A stretch of 64,000 nt of DNA from Lacticaseibacillus daqingensis (GTDB taxonomy: Bacteria > Bacillota > Bacilli > Lactobacillales > Lactobacillaceae). Shown here in pieces: positions 41,368 through 48,769 of the stretch. Location of the stretch: NCBI RefSeq assembly GCF_003946115.1, contig NZ_RHOH01000005.1, positions 1-64,000 of the forward strand, given 5' to 3'. The translations under genes and the position numbers were made by a program. Numbering within the stretch: the first letter of the stretch is position 1; every line of letters starts with the position of its first letter. Below the pieces are notes generated by a model that worked only from the letters and a program-made list of their open reading frames with translations, was not told the origin of the DNA and searched no databases.

Positions 41368-41504
41368 ATCAAGACGAGCTGCCCACTCGCTTGATACCCA
41401 TATCAACTTTTTCATTTTTACTCCTCCAAAGTAAAAATCGTCGGGTGGTGACACTCGACCAACCCTTACTCCTCAGGCCGCTACTGCCCATAGCGGCTTT
41501 TTTT
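41368..41504 (+). ncRNA. Small RNA with anti-Shine-Dalgarno loops, copy 1
   Basis: About 137 nt with four elements: 5' stem-loop ATCAAG-a-CGAG/CTCG-CTTGAT (41368-41395); hairpin TTTTTAC/GTAAAAA with loop TCCTCCAAA (41415-41437); hairpin GTCG/CGAC (41440-41459); unpaired CCTTACTCCTC (41464-41474); terminator GCCGCTA/TAGCGGC with T7 (41477-41504). The UCCUCC loop complements ribosome binding sites. Copy 2 at 48445-48591 keeps the structure with different stem sequences. The design resembles csRNAs of streptococci and LhrC of Listeria. Transcript ends are inferred. Confidence 0.8.
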
Positions 41505-41558
41505 GTGCGCGAGTTGCCTGGTCGATGGCGCCGCGCCAAGGGGTACTGGAACGACAAA

Positions 41559-41596
41559 CGCCGCACGCACTCGCGGGAAGGCGAGTGCGTGCGGCG
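41559..41596 (-). terminator. Hairpin downstream of the flotillin operon
   Basis: Perfect 16-bp stem CGCCGCACGCACTCGC with its complement, loop GGGAAG. On the minus strand only a short TTTG follows, so termination may be partial. Confidence 0.65.
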
Positions 41597-41623
41597 CAGT
41601 GATTGGCCCCAGTTCGGCACCGG

Positions 41624-42097
41624 CTACTTGAGCCGGCGACGCGGCGGGGTCAACCGCGTCTTTGGTGGGCGCAGCGGCTTGCGGTGCAAGCGTGCGTCGC
41701 GCTGCAAGGCGGATTCGTGGGCCGGCCGGGCGGCTGGGCGCGTGGTGCGCGGCGCAGCAGGGGCCGGTTGAGGCTTGGCAGTCGATGACGTTGGGGTGGT
41801 GCGGTGGTCAGTCGGGTGCGGCGACACTGGCGACTTGGTCGCCTGCTGGCGCGCTGGTGACGGGTGCACGACCGCTTGATTGCGCGTTGCGACGATTGGC
41901 TGGGGCGCTGCTTGGCGGCGCTTGGCGGCGGGCTGCTGTGCCGGGGCTTGGCTGCGCTTGTCAGCGGTGCGCTGGGCTTCGGCTTGGCGTTGCTGCCACT
42001 GTTTCCTGCGCCGCTTGGCGGCCGCATCCGTGAGCAACCCGGAGTTTTTGACCAACGCATAGCCAATGATCAGGGCAAAAACGAGCACTTCGAACAT
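41624..42097 (-). CDS. Membrane-anchored basic low-complexity protein
   Basis: A 157-residue protein with one N-terminal hydrophobic helix (MFEVLVFALIIGYALVKNSG) and then a long tail rich in Arg, Gln, Pro and Ala without predicted fold. It follows the flotillin gene by 2 bases, as the last gene of the nfeD-floT operon; the position matches that of yuaI-like extra genes in Bacillus but the sequence does not. The role may be to bind the membrane complex or anionic polymers; this is speculation. Confidence 0.65.
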   Translation of the reverse strand: MFEVLVFALIIGYALVKNSGLLTDAAAKRRRKQWQQRQAEAQRTADKRSQAPAQQPAAKRRQAAPQPIVATRNQAVVHPSPARQQATKSPVSPHPTDHRTTPTSSTAKPQPAPAAPRTTRPAARPAHESALQRDARLHRKPLRPPKTRLTPPRRRLK

Positions 42098-42099
42098 GA

Positions 42100-43623
42100 T
42101 CAGTCCTTCTGCGCTTCGGCGGGTTCCTTCAGGGCGTCAACGATCGGCTTGTTGCCGGCTTGCTGGGTCAAGGCCCCGTTAAGCATGCCGCGAATGTCGA
42201 TGCCGGCAACTTCATTGAGCATGTCCAACTGCTTCACCAAGTTACCGTTGGTCTGGCCGGTCAGGTCGCCGTCCCCGTAGAGCTTGATGGAATCGACATT
42301 GGCATACGGGCTCATGGCGGCCTCGATGATCTTTGGCATGGCCTCGATGGTCATCTTGAAGCGGCCGGATTCATCCAGTTGCTTGGCCGCTTCGGCCTGC
42401 TTGGCGATCGCTTCGGCTTGGGCCAGTCCCATCGCCTTGATCTTCGCCGCTTCGGCTTGCCCGGTGGCTGTGGTGGCTGCGGCTTCCGCCTGCCCAATCT
42501 TTTCGGTGCGCTCCGCGTCGGCGCTGGCGGCGAGCTTCACCTTGTTGGCCTCCGCTTGGGCAGCTAGTTCGACCTTCTTGGCGTCCGCTTCGGCGGCAAG
42601 CTCAACTTGCTTAGCCGAGGCCTCCGCGGCAGCGATCTGCGCCGCCTTTTGCGCGTCTGCGGCACGCTGGGCCTTATACAGATCGGCATCAGCTTGCTTG
42701 CGCACGGTGGCGTTCAACTGTTGCTCCTGCAGCTCGGCGTCACGCTGGGCGAGCTCGATGTCTTTTTCCTTTTGCACCTGCTTGGCCTTCATCTGCTCGA
42801 CGATGGCGGCCTGATCGGCTTGCGCCTGGGCGATCTCTTGTTGCTTCTTAAAATCGGCCATGCGCACTTGCTGCTCGCGCTGGGCGTCGGCCACTTGGGT
42901 CTGGCGCTCAATTTCCTGTTGCTTGGCCTCTTGATCTGCCTGTGCCTGCTGGATGCGGGTGTCGCGGTTGGCGGCCGCTTCCGCCATGGCCGCGTTTTTC
43001 TTCACCTCGGCGATTTGCTTTTTACCCAGCGAATCGAGGTAGCCGTTCTTGTCGGCGATGTCCTTGATGGTGAAGCTGATGATCTGCAGGCCCATCTTCG
43101 CCAGGTCGGAGGACGCGACGTCTTGCACTTTTTCAGCGAAGGCGTCACGGTTCTGGTAGGTGTCTTCAACGGTCAGCGTCCCGAGGATCGCGCGAAGGTG
43201 CCCTTCGAGGATCTCTGTGGCTTCTGAGTTGATCTGCTCGTCGTTTTTGCCCAGGAACTGTTCGGCCGCGGTCGCGACCTCTTCTTGACTGGACCCGATT
43301 TTCAGGATAACGGTCCCGTTGACGATGATCGGCACGCCCTGTTGGGTGTAGACTTCTGGGGTCGCGACCTCGATCGTTCGGGTGTTCAGGCTGAGCACGT
43401 CCCAGCGCTGCAGGATCGGCAGGATGAATGACCCGCCGTTGGTGATGAGTTTGACCCGGTTGCCGTTCACGTCCTTGAAGCTGTGCTTACCCGAAATCAG
43501 CGCCCCGGAGATGATCAGCACTTCGTTAGGCAACGCCGTCTTGCGGTGCGTGGCGAGGAAAATAAATAGTAGAATCAGAATGACCACGGCGATCAGCCAT
43601 GGGATGTATGGGGTGAAATCCAT
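42100..43623 (-). CDS. floT: Flotillin (SPFH/band 7 protein)
   Basis: A 507-residue flotillin. An N-terminal hydrophobic anchor (residues 6-25) is followed by the SPFH domain (about 30-210, with GTVILKIGSSQEEVATAAEQ-type core) and the Ala/Glu/Lys-rich coiled-coil flotillin domain with many repeats of the kind EAAKIKAMGLAQAEA (about 220-440), and the C-terminal oligomerisation part. FloT organises functional membrane microdomains. The frame is open 53 codons further, but ATG 43623 has AAGGAGG upstream and gives the family N-terminus. Preceded by an NfeD-type gene as in Bacillus yuaF-floT. Confidence 0.95.
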   Translation of the reverse strand: MDFTPYIPWLIAVVILILLFIFLATHRKTALPNEVLIISGALISGKHSFKDVNGNRVKLITNGGSFILPILQRWDVLSLNTRTIEVATPEVYTQQGVPIIVNGTVILKIGSSQEEVATAAEQFLGKNDEQINSEATEILEGHLRAILGTLTVEDTYQNRDAFAEKVQDVASSDLAKMGLQIISFTIKDIADKNGYLDSLGKKQIAEVKKNAAMAEAAANRDTRIQQAQADQEAKQQEIERQTQVADAQREQQVRMADFKKQQEIAQAQADQAAIVEQMKAKQVQKEKDIELAQRDAELQEQQLNATVRKQADADLYKAQRAADAQKAAQIAAAEASAKQVELAAEADAKKVELAAQAEANKVKLAASADAERTEKIGQAEAAATTATGQAEAAKIKAMGLAQAEAIAKQAEAAKQLDESGRFKMTIEAMPKIIEAAMSPYANVDSIKLYGDGDLTGQTNGNLVKQLDMLNEVAGIDIRGMLNGALTQQAGNKPIVDALKEPAEAQKD

Positions 43624-43667
43624 TGGTGAATCCTCCTTGAATGAAAAATGGCGGTGCGAGTGATGCC

Positions 43668-44063
43668 TTACGGGTGAAACGGTGTGGTGGCCGTGAAGCG
43701 CTCGACGTACGCGACGCCGTGGGTCACGTCGACTACGACGACTTGCTCGCCGCGCTTGAGTGCCGGTCCATCCGCGGTCCACAGCTTGGCCGGATAAGTC
43801 TGGCGCGCCCGCCCGCCGCCGGCAATCATTACCTCGCCGGTGTGATCAGGGGCAACAGAAAGCGTCAGCGTGCCGATCAGGTACTGGTCGTCACTGATGC
43901 TGGTCGAATTTTCGGCCGGCGCAAGCAGACGCTGGATCAGGGCCAGCAGGGGAAGCAGGAGCACCGTGAGACAGATCCACAGCACGACCAGGGCGATGGC
44001 AACGCCGACGAGGCCGATGAGCCAGGGCCACGGGCCGGTGAGATGGGAGAACCAAGTGAACAT
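43668..44063 (-). CDS. NfeD-like (YuaF-type) membrane protein
   Basis: A 131-residue partner of flotillin: two hydrophobic helices (about 10-45) followed by a soluble OB-fold-like domain (about 60-125) with LIGTLTLSVAPDHTGEVMI and RGEQVVVVDV, the pattern of short NfeD/YuaF proteins. These proteins accompany SPFH proteins in nearly all bacteria. ATG 44063 has AAAGGAAG upstream; the longer frame starts in non-coding DNA. It is the first gene of the three-gene operon, 44 bases before floT. Confidence 0.85.
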   Translation of the reverse strand: MFTWFSHLTGPWPWLIGLVGVAIALVVLWICLTVLLLPLLALIQRLLAPAENSTSISDDQYLIGTLTLSVAPDHTGEVMIAGGGRARQTYPAKLWTADGPALKRGEQVVVVDVTHGVAYVERFTATTPFHP

Positions 44064-44211
44064 GCCGGCACTTCCTTTCAGGTCAAAGTGCAGAGAATCG
44101 TGGGCCACGCAGACTGGCTGTTTGGCCAAGTGACTTGAACCCGCACCCCTTGAAGCGGGAGGGGCGACAACGTTTGCGTCGTGCGCCGAGGGAAGTGTGT
44201 CACTCGCCTTG

Positions 44212-44217
44212 ATAATA
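44212..44217 (-). promoter_or_regulatory. -10 of the nfeD-floT operon
   Basis: Minus strand TG-C-TATTAT, an extended -10; the expected -35 position reads TGTGAA. The leader down to 44063 has a GC-rich hairpin near 44135-44165 and no other gene. Confidence 0.5.
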
Positions 44218-44240
44218 GCATGATTAGTCGCGCGTTCACA

Positions 44241-44261
44241 CGCAACTTTTGAAAAGTTGCG
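44241..44261. promoter_or_regulatory. Perfect 21-bp palindrome upstream of nfeD-floT
   Basis: CGCAACTTTT-G-AAAAGTTGCG. It lies just upstream of the -35 position of the nfeD promoter, a place for a dimeric regulator. The 322-bp gap (44064-44385) holds otherwise only promoter elements. Confidence 0.65.
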
Positions 44262-44343
44262 CCCAAATCGTGACACCTGCGCGAGGCGGCGTGTCGTTGC
44301 AGGTGAAGCGCTTGCGATTTCGGCGCGCTTCGAGAAAAAGGAC

Positions 44344-44371
44344 TTTACAGCGCGGCTAGATATGCTACAAT
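44344..44371 (+). promoter_or_regulatory. Promoter of the tRNA-Ala pair
   Basis: TTTACA (44344-44349), 16-bp spacer, extended -10 TG-C-TACAAT (44363-44371). Confidence 0.7.
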
Positions 44372-44385
44372 ATTACTTGTGTTTT

Positions 44386-44458
44386 GGGTCTGTAGCTCAG
44401 TTGGGAGAGCGCCTGCTTCGCATGTAGGAGGTCGACAGTTCGAATCTGTTCAGATCCA
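44386..44458 (+). tRNA. tRNA-Ala (CGC)
   Basis: Acceptor GGGTCTG pairs with CAGATCC, discriminator A. The anticodon loop TTCGCAT on stem CCTGC/GTAGG gives anticodon CGC (44419-44421), reading GCG. A G-T pair occurs in each of two stems. CCA is not encoded. Confidence 0.9.
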
Positions 44459-44477
44459 TTAGCAATACTTTTATTCC

Positions 44478-44550
<73 letters not shown>

Positions 44551-44565
44551 GAAGGTTCCACCCGC

Positions 44566-44594
44566 ACCGCAGATCAATTGATCTGCGGTTTTTT
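44566..44594 (+). terminator. Terminator of the tRNA-Ala pair
   Basis: ACCGCAGAT pairs with ATCTGCGGT, loop CAATTG, followed by TTTTTT. Confidence 0.88.
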
Positions 44595-44641
44595 AGTGCG
44601 CACTTTGCGGTGCTCGGAGGTGCGACTGCTGGTGCGCAAAT

Positions 44642-44667
44642 AAAAAAACCTGCACGCGGCAGGTTTT
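44642..44667 (-). terminator. Terminator of the 56-residue membrane protein gene
   Basis: Minus strand AACCTGCC/GGTGCAGGTT-like stem (plus strand AACCTGCACGCGGCAGGTT) followed by a run of seven T. Confidence 0.8.
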
Positions 44668-44670
44668 GGC

Positions 44671-44841
44671 TCACTTCTTGAGGTAGGTTTCGTACGCCCA
44701 GTACAGGCCGTACACGACCGCCAAGAAGAGGACGACTTTGATGGCGAGGCCGATCAAGCCGGTGATGAATGGTAAGAGGATCAAGGCGAGGATGACGATC
44801 GCAACGATCACGCCGAGTTGTTTCAGTTGTGCTTTATCCAT
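44671..44841 (-). CDS. Small two-helix membrane protein, 56 residues
   Basis: Begins MDKAQLKQLGVIVAIVILAL and has two hydrophobic helices (about 8-27 and 31-48) ending in a short basic tail ETYLKK. GGAGGC lies about 10 bases before the ATG at 44841; the longer frame has no such site. A terminator follows. It resembles the many small lactobacillar membrane proteins without known function. Confidence 0.68.
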   Translation of the reverse strand: MDKAQLKQLGVIVAIVILALILLPFITGLIGLAIKVVLFLAVVYGLYWAYETYLKK

Positions 44842-44976
44842 AAGTGGTGTGCCTCCGTTTCTGATAAGTTCAGTATACCGTGTTGCGGGGGGCAAGTGAA
44901 ATCCGCCCGAAGGCTGAGAAACAGCGGCGCGGCCGGCTTGAGCTGTGGAACAATGCACAATATCGAATTGTTCGCA

Positions 44977-45032
44977 ACACAATATATAGCTAATTTGGCG
45001 AAAAAAGCGATTTATTACCCCATATATGGTGT
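44977..45032. promoter_or_regulatory. Two NrdR boxes before nrdD
   Basis: ACACAATATATAGCTA (44977-44992) and ACCCCATATATGGTGT (45017-45032) match the NrdR-box consensus around ATATAT; they are 40 bp apart, about four helix turns. The second overlaps the -35 region of the extended -10 TG-C-TAGAAT (45038-45046), so NrdR with ATP/dATP should repress nrdD. Confidence 0.75.
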
Positions 45033-45077
45033 ATCCGTGCTAGAATAGTGCTATTGAACAGAAGGGATGTTTTGCAC

Positions 45078-47264
45078 ATGATCGATCTGAAAGTACGCAT
45101 TAATCTCAAAAAGCGTGACGGCCGTAAGGTGCGCTTCGACCAGGCAAAGATCACCAAGGCGATCACCAAGGCGGCGATCGCGGTCGATGGTGAACTGGCA
45201 CCGACCGATTACACCAAAATCGAGCAGATCTCCGATAATGCCGTCGCGACGATTTGCGACCGCTTTGATAAGGACGTACGGATCGCGGAGGTCCAAAGCA
45301 TCGTCGAAGAGGCGCTTTTGAATGCGCACGAGTACGATTGGGGCAAGGCGTACACGGATTATCGCGTGCAGCGCGATATCGAGCGCGCTAAGAAGTCCGA
45401 TGTGAATTACAATGTGGAGAAGCTGCTCAGCCGGGACTCAACCGTGGTGCACGAGAACGCCAACAAGGATTCCCGCGTCTTTTCCACGCAGCGGGATTTG
45501 ACGGCTGGGGCCGTGGCTAAGGCCATTGGGTTGAAAATGCTCCCGCCAGCCGTGGCCAACGCCCACCTGCGCGGCGACATTCACTGGCATGACCTGGACT
45601 ACACCCCGTACATGGCGGAAACCAACTGTTGTCTGATCGACTTCAAGGAGATGCTGACCAATGGGTTCTGCATCGGGAACGCCGAAGTGGAGCCGGCGCA
45701 TTCGATTCAAGTTGCAGTCACGCAGATGACGCAGATCATCGCCAACGTTGCGAGCTCCCAGTACGGTGGCTGTTCCAGTGACCGCACCGATGAAGTGCTG
45801 GCGCCATTCGCCCAGAAGAACTACGAGAAGCACCTGCAGGAGGCCAAGGAGCTGACCGCGGACGCCGAAACGGCGGACGCCTACGCCAAGCGCCGCACGC
45901 GCAAGGACATTTATGATGCCTTGCAGACGCTGGAGTATCAGGTCAACACGTTGTACTCGACGCAGGGGCAGACGCCGTTTGTGACCGTTGGGTTTGGCTT
46001 GGGCACGAGCTGGATCGAACGCGAGATCCAGCAGGACATTCTGAAGATCCGCATCGATGGGCTCGGTAAGGAGAAGCGCACCGCAATTTTCCCGAAGCTC
46101 GTCTTCACGCTCAAACGCGGCCTGAACCTGAACGCAACGGACCCCAACTATGATATCAAGCAGCTGGCGCTGGAATGTGCGACCAAGCGCATGTACCCGG
46201 ATGTGCTGTCCTATGACAAAATCGTTGATCTGACCGGCAGCTTCAAGGCGCCAATGGGGTGCCGCAGCTTTCTGCAGGGTTGGACCGACCCGCAAACCGG
46301 TGAAGAAGTCAACGCCGGGCGCATGAACCTCGGGGTCATTACGCTGAATCTACCGCGCATTGCGATGGAATCCAAGGGCGACAAGGCGAAGTTCTGGGAC
46401 CTGCTTGAGCAGCGCTTGGCGATCTGCAAGCAGGGACTGGTGTACAAGGTGGAACGCACCAAGGAAGCGACACCGGAATCCGCACCGATCCTCTATAAGT
46501 ACGGTGCGTTCGGCAAGCGTCTGGCCGACGATCAGAAGGTCGATGAGCTGTTCAAGGACAGTCGCGCAACGGTCAGCCTGGGCTACATCGGGCTGTACGA
46601 GGTCGGTACGGTCTTTTACGGCCACGCGTGGGAACAAGATCCTGAGGCCAAGCAGTTCACGCTGGATGTGGTGAAGGACCTTTACGACCACTGCGTCGAC
46701 TGGGAAAAGGAGTACGGCTACCACTTCTCCGTTTACTCCACGCCGTCCGAATCGTTGACGGACACCTTTGCGCGCGCGGACAAGCGCCGGTTTGGTAGCG
46801 TTAAGGACATCACGGACAAGGAATACTACACGAACTCGTTCCACTATGATGTGCGCAAGGCACCAACCCCGTTTGAGAAGCTTGACTTTGAAAAGGATTA
46901 CCCGCAGTACTGCGCCGGTGGGTTCATCCACTACTGCGAGTATCCGAACCTGAAGCAAAACCCGAAGGCGCTGGAAGCCGTCTGGGATTATGCCTACGAC
47001 CGGGTTGGCTACCTGGGCACGAACACGCCGATCGACCAGTGCTTCGCCTGCGGCTTCAAGGGTGAGTTCAAGGCCACGGAGAAGGGCTACGAGTGCCCGG
47101 AATGTGGCAATCACGACCCGGCACAGTGTGACGTGGTCAAGCGGCTTTGCGGTTACCTCGGCAACCCGAACAAGCGGCCGATGGTGCACGGCCGCCAAGA
47201 GGAGATCATTCACCGCAAGAAGCACATGACCATCGGCAATGACGATCTAGCCGGCCAGGCCTAA
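45078..47264 (+). CDS. nrdD: Anaerobic ribonucleoside-triphosphate reductase
   Basis: NrdD reduces NTPs to dNTPs without oxygen, using a glycyl radical. The 728-residue protein starts with an ATP-cone (about 6-95, KKRDGRKVRFDQAKITKAIT), followed by the catalytic barrel and a C-terminal zinc site CFACGF ... CPECGNHD; the glycyl radical lies in RLCGYLGNPNKRP near the end. The ATG at 45078 is preceded by GAAGGGA; upstream codons would begin within the promoter. NrdR boxes cover its promoter. The activase gene nrdG, usually adjacent, is not present downstream; the next genes are short membrane proteins. Confidence 0.95.
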   Translation: MIDLKVRINLKKRDGRKVRFDQAKITKAITKAAIAVDGELAPTDYTKIEQISDNAVATICDRFDKDVRIAEVQSIVEEALLNAHEYDWGKAYTDYRVQRDIERAKKSDVNYNVEKLLSRDSTVVHENANKDSRVFSTQRDLTAGAVAKAIGLKMLPPAVANAHLRGDIHWHDLDYTPYMAETNCCLIDFKEMLTNGFCIGNAEVEPAHSIQVAVTQMTQIIANVASSQYGGCSSDRTDEVLAPFAQKNYEKHLQEAKELTADAETADAYAKRRTRKDIYDALQTLEYQVNTLYSTQGQTPFVTVGFGLGTSWIEREIQQDILKIRIDGLGKEKRTAIFPKLVFTLKRGLNLNATDPNYDIKQLALECATKRMYPDVLSYDKIVDLTGSFKAPMGCRSFLQGWTDPQTGEEVNAGRMNLGVITLNLPRIAMESKGDKAKFWDLLEQRLAICKQGLVYKVERTKEATPESAPILYKYGAFGKRLADDQKVDELFKDSRATVSLGYIGLYEVGTVFYGHAWEQDPEAKQFTLDVVKDLYDHCVDWEKEYGYHFSVYSTPSESLTDTFARADKRRFGSVKDITDKEYYTNSFHYDVRKAPTPFEKLDFEKDYPQYCAGGFIHYCEYPNLKQNPKALEAVWDYAYDRVGYLGTNTPIDQCFACGFKGEFKATEKGYECPECGNHDPAQCDVVKRLCGYLGNPNKRPMVHGRQEEIIHRKKHMTIGNDDLAGQA

Positions 47265-47271
47265 CCTAATC

Positions 47272-47311
47272 ACGCCTCCACTTCAGTCTTACGACTGAGG
47301 TGGGGGCGTTT
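47272..47311 (+). terminator. Terminator after nrdD
   Basis: ACGCCTCCACTTCAGTC pairs with GACTGAGGTGGGGGCGT around TTAC; the T stretch after it is short (TTTGTGTG). Confidence 0.75.
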
Positions 47312-47353
47312 GTGTGCCGGTATACTGAACACAGACAATTGGAGGTTGGCAAA

Positions 47354-47704
47354 ATGAGAAAAGTTTTGGTGATCGCGAGCCGCTTGGTGACGCTGGTGGG
47401 GCTACCGTTCACGTTCATGCTGCTGAACAGCCCAGCGTGGCTGGTCAATGTGACCCCGGTGGTGTTGCTGGCCGCATGGGCGTTTGAAGCGTGGGTAAAC
47501 GCGCAGCGGCGGCGTGAGCTCGCGCAGCTCTGGCAGCTGGCTGCCAGGTTGAATCGCACCGCGGCGGACTTGCAGCCGTACTTTACCGGGGTCGGGGTGC
47601 AGGGCTTGCGCCTGAGCCAGCAAACCCCGCCGCAGTTTTACCCCTTGCGCCGGCAGGTTCAGGCTGCGATGGCGGCGTTGGTGGCTGAGCAGGCTGCCTT
47701 GTGA
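47354..47704 (+). CDS. Hypothetical membrane protein, 116 residues
   Basis: MRKVLVIASRLVTLVGLPFT and the next 30 residues form two hydrophobic helices (about 4-24 and 29-48); the rest is a soluble helical tail rich in Gln, Arg and Leu (NAQRRRELAQLWQLAARLNR). GGAGG lies 8 bases before the ATG. Family unknown. A weakly similar plan (short membrane anchor plus helix) is shared by many DUF-class proteins. Confidence 0.65.
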   Translation: MRKVLVIASRLVTLVGLPFTFMLLNSPAWLVNVTPVVLLAAWAFEAWVNAQRRRELAQLWQLAARLNRTAADLQPYFTGVGVQGLRLSQQTPPQFYPLRRQVQAAMAALVAEQAAL

Positions 47705-47805
47705 CGGCGCACGGCGACGCTTACAGCCGGGTGACAGAAGCGTTCGTTGCCTTCCTGAGCGGACGCGGTACGATAGAAGCATCGAAAACACAAGGAGGTC
47801 GCGTC

Positions 47806-48039
47806 ATGCAGCGCTGGTTGAAGGGATTAGGGGTCATTGGCTTGGGCTTGTTGCTGAGCGGTTGGGGGCAAACACAGCGGGTGGCCGCTGCGACTCAGCC
47901 GCATCCGCGCACAGCCGTTGCACTGGCGGCCACGGACGCCGATCAGCTTGAGCAGCAGGCGCTTCTCGGTTGGCTGGCCCTGGGCGGCTTGGCCGTCGGG
48001 GCGGCCGCGTTCACGGCAAGCCGGCGCAAGTCACGGTAA
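47806..48039 (+). CDS. Small exported or membrane protein, 77 residues
   Basis: MQRWLKGLGVIGLGLLLSGW opens a signal-peptide-like region, cleavage possible after AAAT (about 30), then a short polar part and a C-terminal hydrophobic helix (LLGWLALGGLAVGAAAFTA) followed by SRRKSR. This is the arrangement of a small wall- or membrane-anchored peptide, without an LPxTG motif. AAGGAGG lies 8 bases before the ATG. The frame continues upstream without a plausible start. Confidence 0.65.
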   Translation: MQRWLKGLGVIGLGLLLSGWGQTQRVAAATQPHPRTAVALAATDADQLEQQALLGWLALGGLAVGAAAFTASRRKSR

Positions 48040-48055
48040 TGCACTATCAGAACAG

Positions 48056-48102
48056 TGAGACACAAAACGGGCGGCCGCATCGGTCGTCCGTTTTGTGTCT
48101 CA
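48056..48102. terminator. Bidirectional terminator
   Basis: GAGACACAAAACGG pairs with CCGTTTTGTGTCTC around a GC-rich inner stem. It serves the small exported protein gene and the convergent gene, whose stop lies at its edge. Confidence 0.85.
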
Positions 48103-48417
48103 TGATAGCCAGGTCCCGCTAGCCGCGATCAGCCCGTAGCCCAGCGCGGCGTGGCGCAGCTTCTTGGCGTCAATGTCGCGGTACAGCACGTGAAGGGTGC
48201 CATATAGGGCGCGGCCGGCTGGCGGTAAGGTCATCGGGCGGAAGTAGGGTAGCTGGTTGAGCGCCGTGTACAGGCTGAGGCGCACCGCTTCTTCCGGGGT
48301 CGCGTTTTGCAGGGCCGCTGCGGCGTGCAGCAAAAGCGCGTGGTAAGGCGCGTCCAAGTCACCGGGGTAGTCTTCGGCGTAGGCGGCGTCAACGAGGTTA
48401 AACAGTTTTTCAGACAT
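48100..48417 (-). CDS. Hypothetical helical protein, 105 residues
   Basis: Starts MSEKLFNLVDAAYAEDYPGD with GGAGGGATAAGG upstream. It is predicted to be a bundle of four helices (HALLLHAAAALQNATPEEAV and LYTALNQLPYF among them). Size and helical make-up recall bacteriocin-immunity-type proteins, but there is no bacteriocin gene beside it, and I do not assign it. A TATACT box on the minus strand (48438-48443) lies just after the terminator of small RNA copy 2. Confidence 0.62.
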   Translation of the reverse strand: MSEKLFNLVDAAYAEDYPGDLDAPYHALLLHAAAALQNATPEEAVRLSLYTALNQLPYFRPMTLPPAGRALYGTLHVLYRDIDAKKLRHAALGYGLIAASGTWLS

Positions 48418-48444
48418 CCTTATCCCTCCAATGAGGCGAGTATA

Positions 48445-48591
48445 ACACAAAAAATAGCCGCCACTGGGTGGGTGGCGGCTAAGGAGTAAGGATTGACCGG
48501 TGAGTGGGTGGCTCACCGGTGATTTTTACTTTGGAGGAGTAAAAATGAAAAAGTTGGGTATGGGTATGGAAATGAGTGGGTGGCTCATTTC
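48445..48591 (-). ncRNA. Small RNA with anti-Shine-Dalgarno loops, copy 2
   Basis: Minus-strand RNA with the plan of copy 1: 5' stem-loop GAAATGAG/CTCATTTC (48569-48591), the identical hairpin TTTTTAC-TCCTCCAAA-GTAAAAA (48523-48545), a strong hairpin ACCGGTGAG/CTCACCGGT (48496-48520), unpaired CCTTACTCCTTAG, and terminator TAGCCGCCAC/GTGGCGGCTA followed by ATTTTTT (48449-48481). The -10 is TATAAC (48596-48601), so the start near 48589 falls at the first stem. Stems differ from copy 1 but keep pairing. Confidence 0.82.
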
Positions 48592-48615
48592 TATGGTTAT
48601 AATGTAACGCCGGTT

Positions 48616-48632
48616 TGTGAAGAAAGTGTGAC
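48616..48632 (-). promoter_or_regulatory. Direct repeat GTCACA-N5-TTCACA before small RNA copy 2
   Basis: Minus-strand hexamers GTCACA (48627-48632) and TTCACA (48616-48621), spaced by CTTTC; copy 1 has spacer ATTTC. The second hexamer ends 14 bp before the -10 TATAAC. It is the predicted site of an OmpR-family response regulator acting as activator. Confidence 0.72.
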
Positions 48633-48769
48633 GAAATCCGCCAGCGTAGGTGAAGAATTCCTTAACATGGCTTAAAAAAACGCGTTCCGTCTGTAAAACA
48701 AAGCGGTCGAGGTGGTTTGGTTGCCTTTCGGCGCGCGGGCGATTAGGCTGTGGGCATGGAGGTGATACG

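Noticed and set aside
48544-48606. Tiny frame MKKLGMGMEMSGW... with a perfect GGAGGAG ribosome binding site
   Set aside because: It is the antisense of the small RNA; the strand with promoter, hairpins and T-run terminator is the other one. The matching frame at 41350-41414 (minus) has a different peptide, while the RNA structure is kept.
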